NCBI GenBank assembly: GCA_030616465.1
Contig: JAUWXH010000148.1
Span: 1 to 5,953 of the forward strand
Direction: 5' to 3'
From: Planctomycetota bacterium
GTDB lineage: Bacteria; Planctomycetota; Phycisphaerae; UBA1845; Fen-1342
DNA length: 5,953 nt
Both the position numbers and the translations under genes were made by a program. Every line of letters begins with the position of its first letter. The first letter of the stretch is position 1. Shown here in pieces: positions 5,315 through 5,953 of the stretch. The notes beneath the pieces are model-generated. The model had not been told where the DNA came from. It ran no database searches and was given only the letters and a program-made list of their open reading frames with translations.

Positions 5315-5342
5315 GTCCCCCACCCTTGAAAGGGTGGGGCAC
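5315..5342. repeat. Inverted single copy of the palindromic repeat core
   Basis: This 28-bp segment is an exact reverse complement of the first 28 bp of the tandem unit (4320-4347), including both arms. The rest of the 81-bp unit is absent, so the palindromic core can occur alone. It sits in the divergent spacer, 15 bp from the TAGACT box of the zinc-ribbon gene and 58 bp from the methyltransferase start. Confidence 0.92.
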
Positions 5343-5365
5343 CCCGTGCGCACTGTGTCAGCCGA

Positions 5366-5394
5366 TTGCCCACGCCCGGCGCCGCCGCTAGCAT
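5366..5394 (+). promoter_or_regulatory. Candidate promoter for a leaderless methyltransferase mRNA
   Basis: TTGCCC (5366-5371) and TAGCAT (5389-5394) are exactly 17 bp apart, each with four of six consensus matches. The -10 ends 6 nt before ATG at 5401, so the mRNA would begin at or next to the A of the start codon. No Shine-Dalgarno sequence is present. Confidence 0.45.
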
Positions 5395-5400
5395 CCCGCC

Positions 5401-5953
5401 ATGACACGGAATCAGCATCAGTCCGGTGGCTTTGAGCAACTTTCCACAGAGGGTGGATACGACCGCTGGGCGCGCATCTATGACGACGAGGACAACCCGC
5501 TCGTCGCGCTCGAGGAGCCGGAGATGACCCGCTTGCTCGGCGATGTCGCCGGGCTGGATGTCGTAGACGTCGGCTGCGGAACCGGGCGGCACGCCCTGCG
5601 GCTGGCGGCCACCGGAGCACGCGTCACGGCCGTCGATTTCTCCGAGGAAATGCTGAAGCAGGCCCGCGCCAAGCGGGATGCGACGAACGTCAAGTTCATC
5701 CGGCACGACGTGGACGAACGATTGCCGTTCGACGATGCGTCGTTCGATCGTGTGGTGTGCGGTCTCGTGTTGGAGCACATCGCGGACGCCGGGCGCTTTC
5801 TGACCGAGCTGCAGCGCGTGTGTCGGCCCGACGGGTTTTTGGTTCTGTCGGCGATGCATCCGGCCATGATGTTGCGCGGGATCACGGCACGGTTCACCGA
5901 TCCGCAATCGGGCCGCGAGACCCGGCCCCAGAGCTACCCGCATCAGATTTCGG
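5401..5953 (+). CDS. Class I SAM-dependent methyltransferase (3'-truncated by window)
   Basis: The frame runs from ATG 5401 off the right edge, giving 184 residues and no stop. The ATG is the first start after an in-frame TAG (5389-5391). An N-terminal YDRWARIYDD segment (20-29) resembles the Y-D-x-W/Y entry seen in UbiE/BioC-like enzymes. SAM-binding motif I is VVDVGCGTGRH (54-64). The acidic residue ending strand 2 is D79 in VTAVDFSEEML. D103 (RHDVDE) corresponds to the adenine-contacting acidic position. FDRVVCGLVLEHI (115-127) and RVCRPDGFLVLS (139-150) are motifs IV and V of the Methyltransf_11 type. The enzyme should move a methyl group from S-adenosylmethionine to a small-molecule, lipid or quinone-like acceptor. 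The acceptor-binding part lies beyond the window, so the substrate is undetermined. It is divergent from the zinc-ribbon gene. Confidence 0.9.
   Translation, partial: MTRNQHQSGGFEQLSTEGGYDRWARIYDDEDNPLVALEEPEMTRLLGDVAGLDVVDVGCGTGRHALRLAATGARVTAVDFSEEMLKQARAKRDATNVKFIRHDVDERLPFDDASFDRVVCGLVLEHIADAGRFLTELQRVCRPDGFLVLSAMHPAMMLRGITARFTDPQSGRETRPQSYPHQIS

Noticed and set aside
5209..5943. Leftward open frame of 244 codons across the methyltransferase
   Set aside because: It is antisense to a gene with complete SAM-binding motifs and crosses the palindromic repeat.

Overview
This is a GC-rich bacterial segment. It most likely comes from a planctomycete-type genome (Phycisphaerae-like). That placement is inferred from three things: a C-terminal zinc ribbon of the CxxCGYxLxGL...CPECGxxFD type, an expanded signal-peptide-bearing Spy/CpxP-like protein rich in Arg and Glu, and an interspersed CCCCACCC/GGGTGGGG palindromic repeat. 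No rRNA, tRNA, CRISPR array, transposase or phage gene is visible.

Layout from left to right. (1) Positions 1-639 (+) encode a multi-pass membrane protein of unknown family whose reading frame is open to the left edge. It overlaps by 4 bp (GTGA) a membrane-anchored protein at 636-1565 (+) carrying three Asp-rich, FG-GAP/EF-hand-like loops; the two are probably one operon. (2) Convergent to them, 1640-2680 (-) encodes an exported protein with six L-x-x-x-Q motifs, read here as three consecutive Spy/CpxP-like modules. (3) A 240-bp divergent intergenic region (2681-2920) has a TATAAT box for each direction and a perfect 12-bp palindrome beside the rightward one. (4) 2921-3241 (+) encodes a short HPF/RaiA-type ribosome hibernation factor. 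(5) 3272-4066 (-) encodes a short-chain dehydrogenase/reductase that probably starts at a TTG codon; it ends 30 bp from the hibernation factor gene.

(6) Positions 4067-4693 hold no convincing gene. They contain a short GAAACG ladder, an 81-bp tandem repeat (two full copies and one truncated) built around a near-perfect palindrome, and a stretch that may be the decayed end of a dockerin/EF-hand type protein. (7) 4694-5287 (-) encodes a two-helix membrane protein with a C-terminal zinc ribbon. (8) A 113-bp divergent spacer contains an exact, inverted 28-bp copy of the repeat core. (9) 5401-5953 (+) encodes the first 184 residues of a class I SAM-dependent methyltransferase cut by the right edge. 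Both genes flanking this last spacer lack a Shine-Dalgarno sequence and have a TAnnnT hexamer 6 nt before the ATG, which suggests leaderless transcripts.

The genes do not form one evident pathway. The only suggestive pairing is the divergent envelope-chaperone-like and ribosome hibernation genes, both stress-type functions sharing one control region. The window shows no clear new multi-gene system. The strongest leads are the palindromic repeat family around the zinc-ribbon gene, the triple Spy-like architecture, and the palindrome at the hibernation factor promoter.
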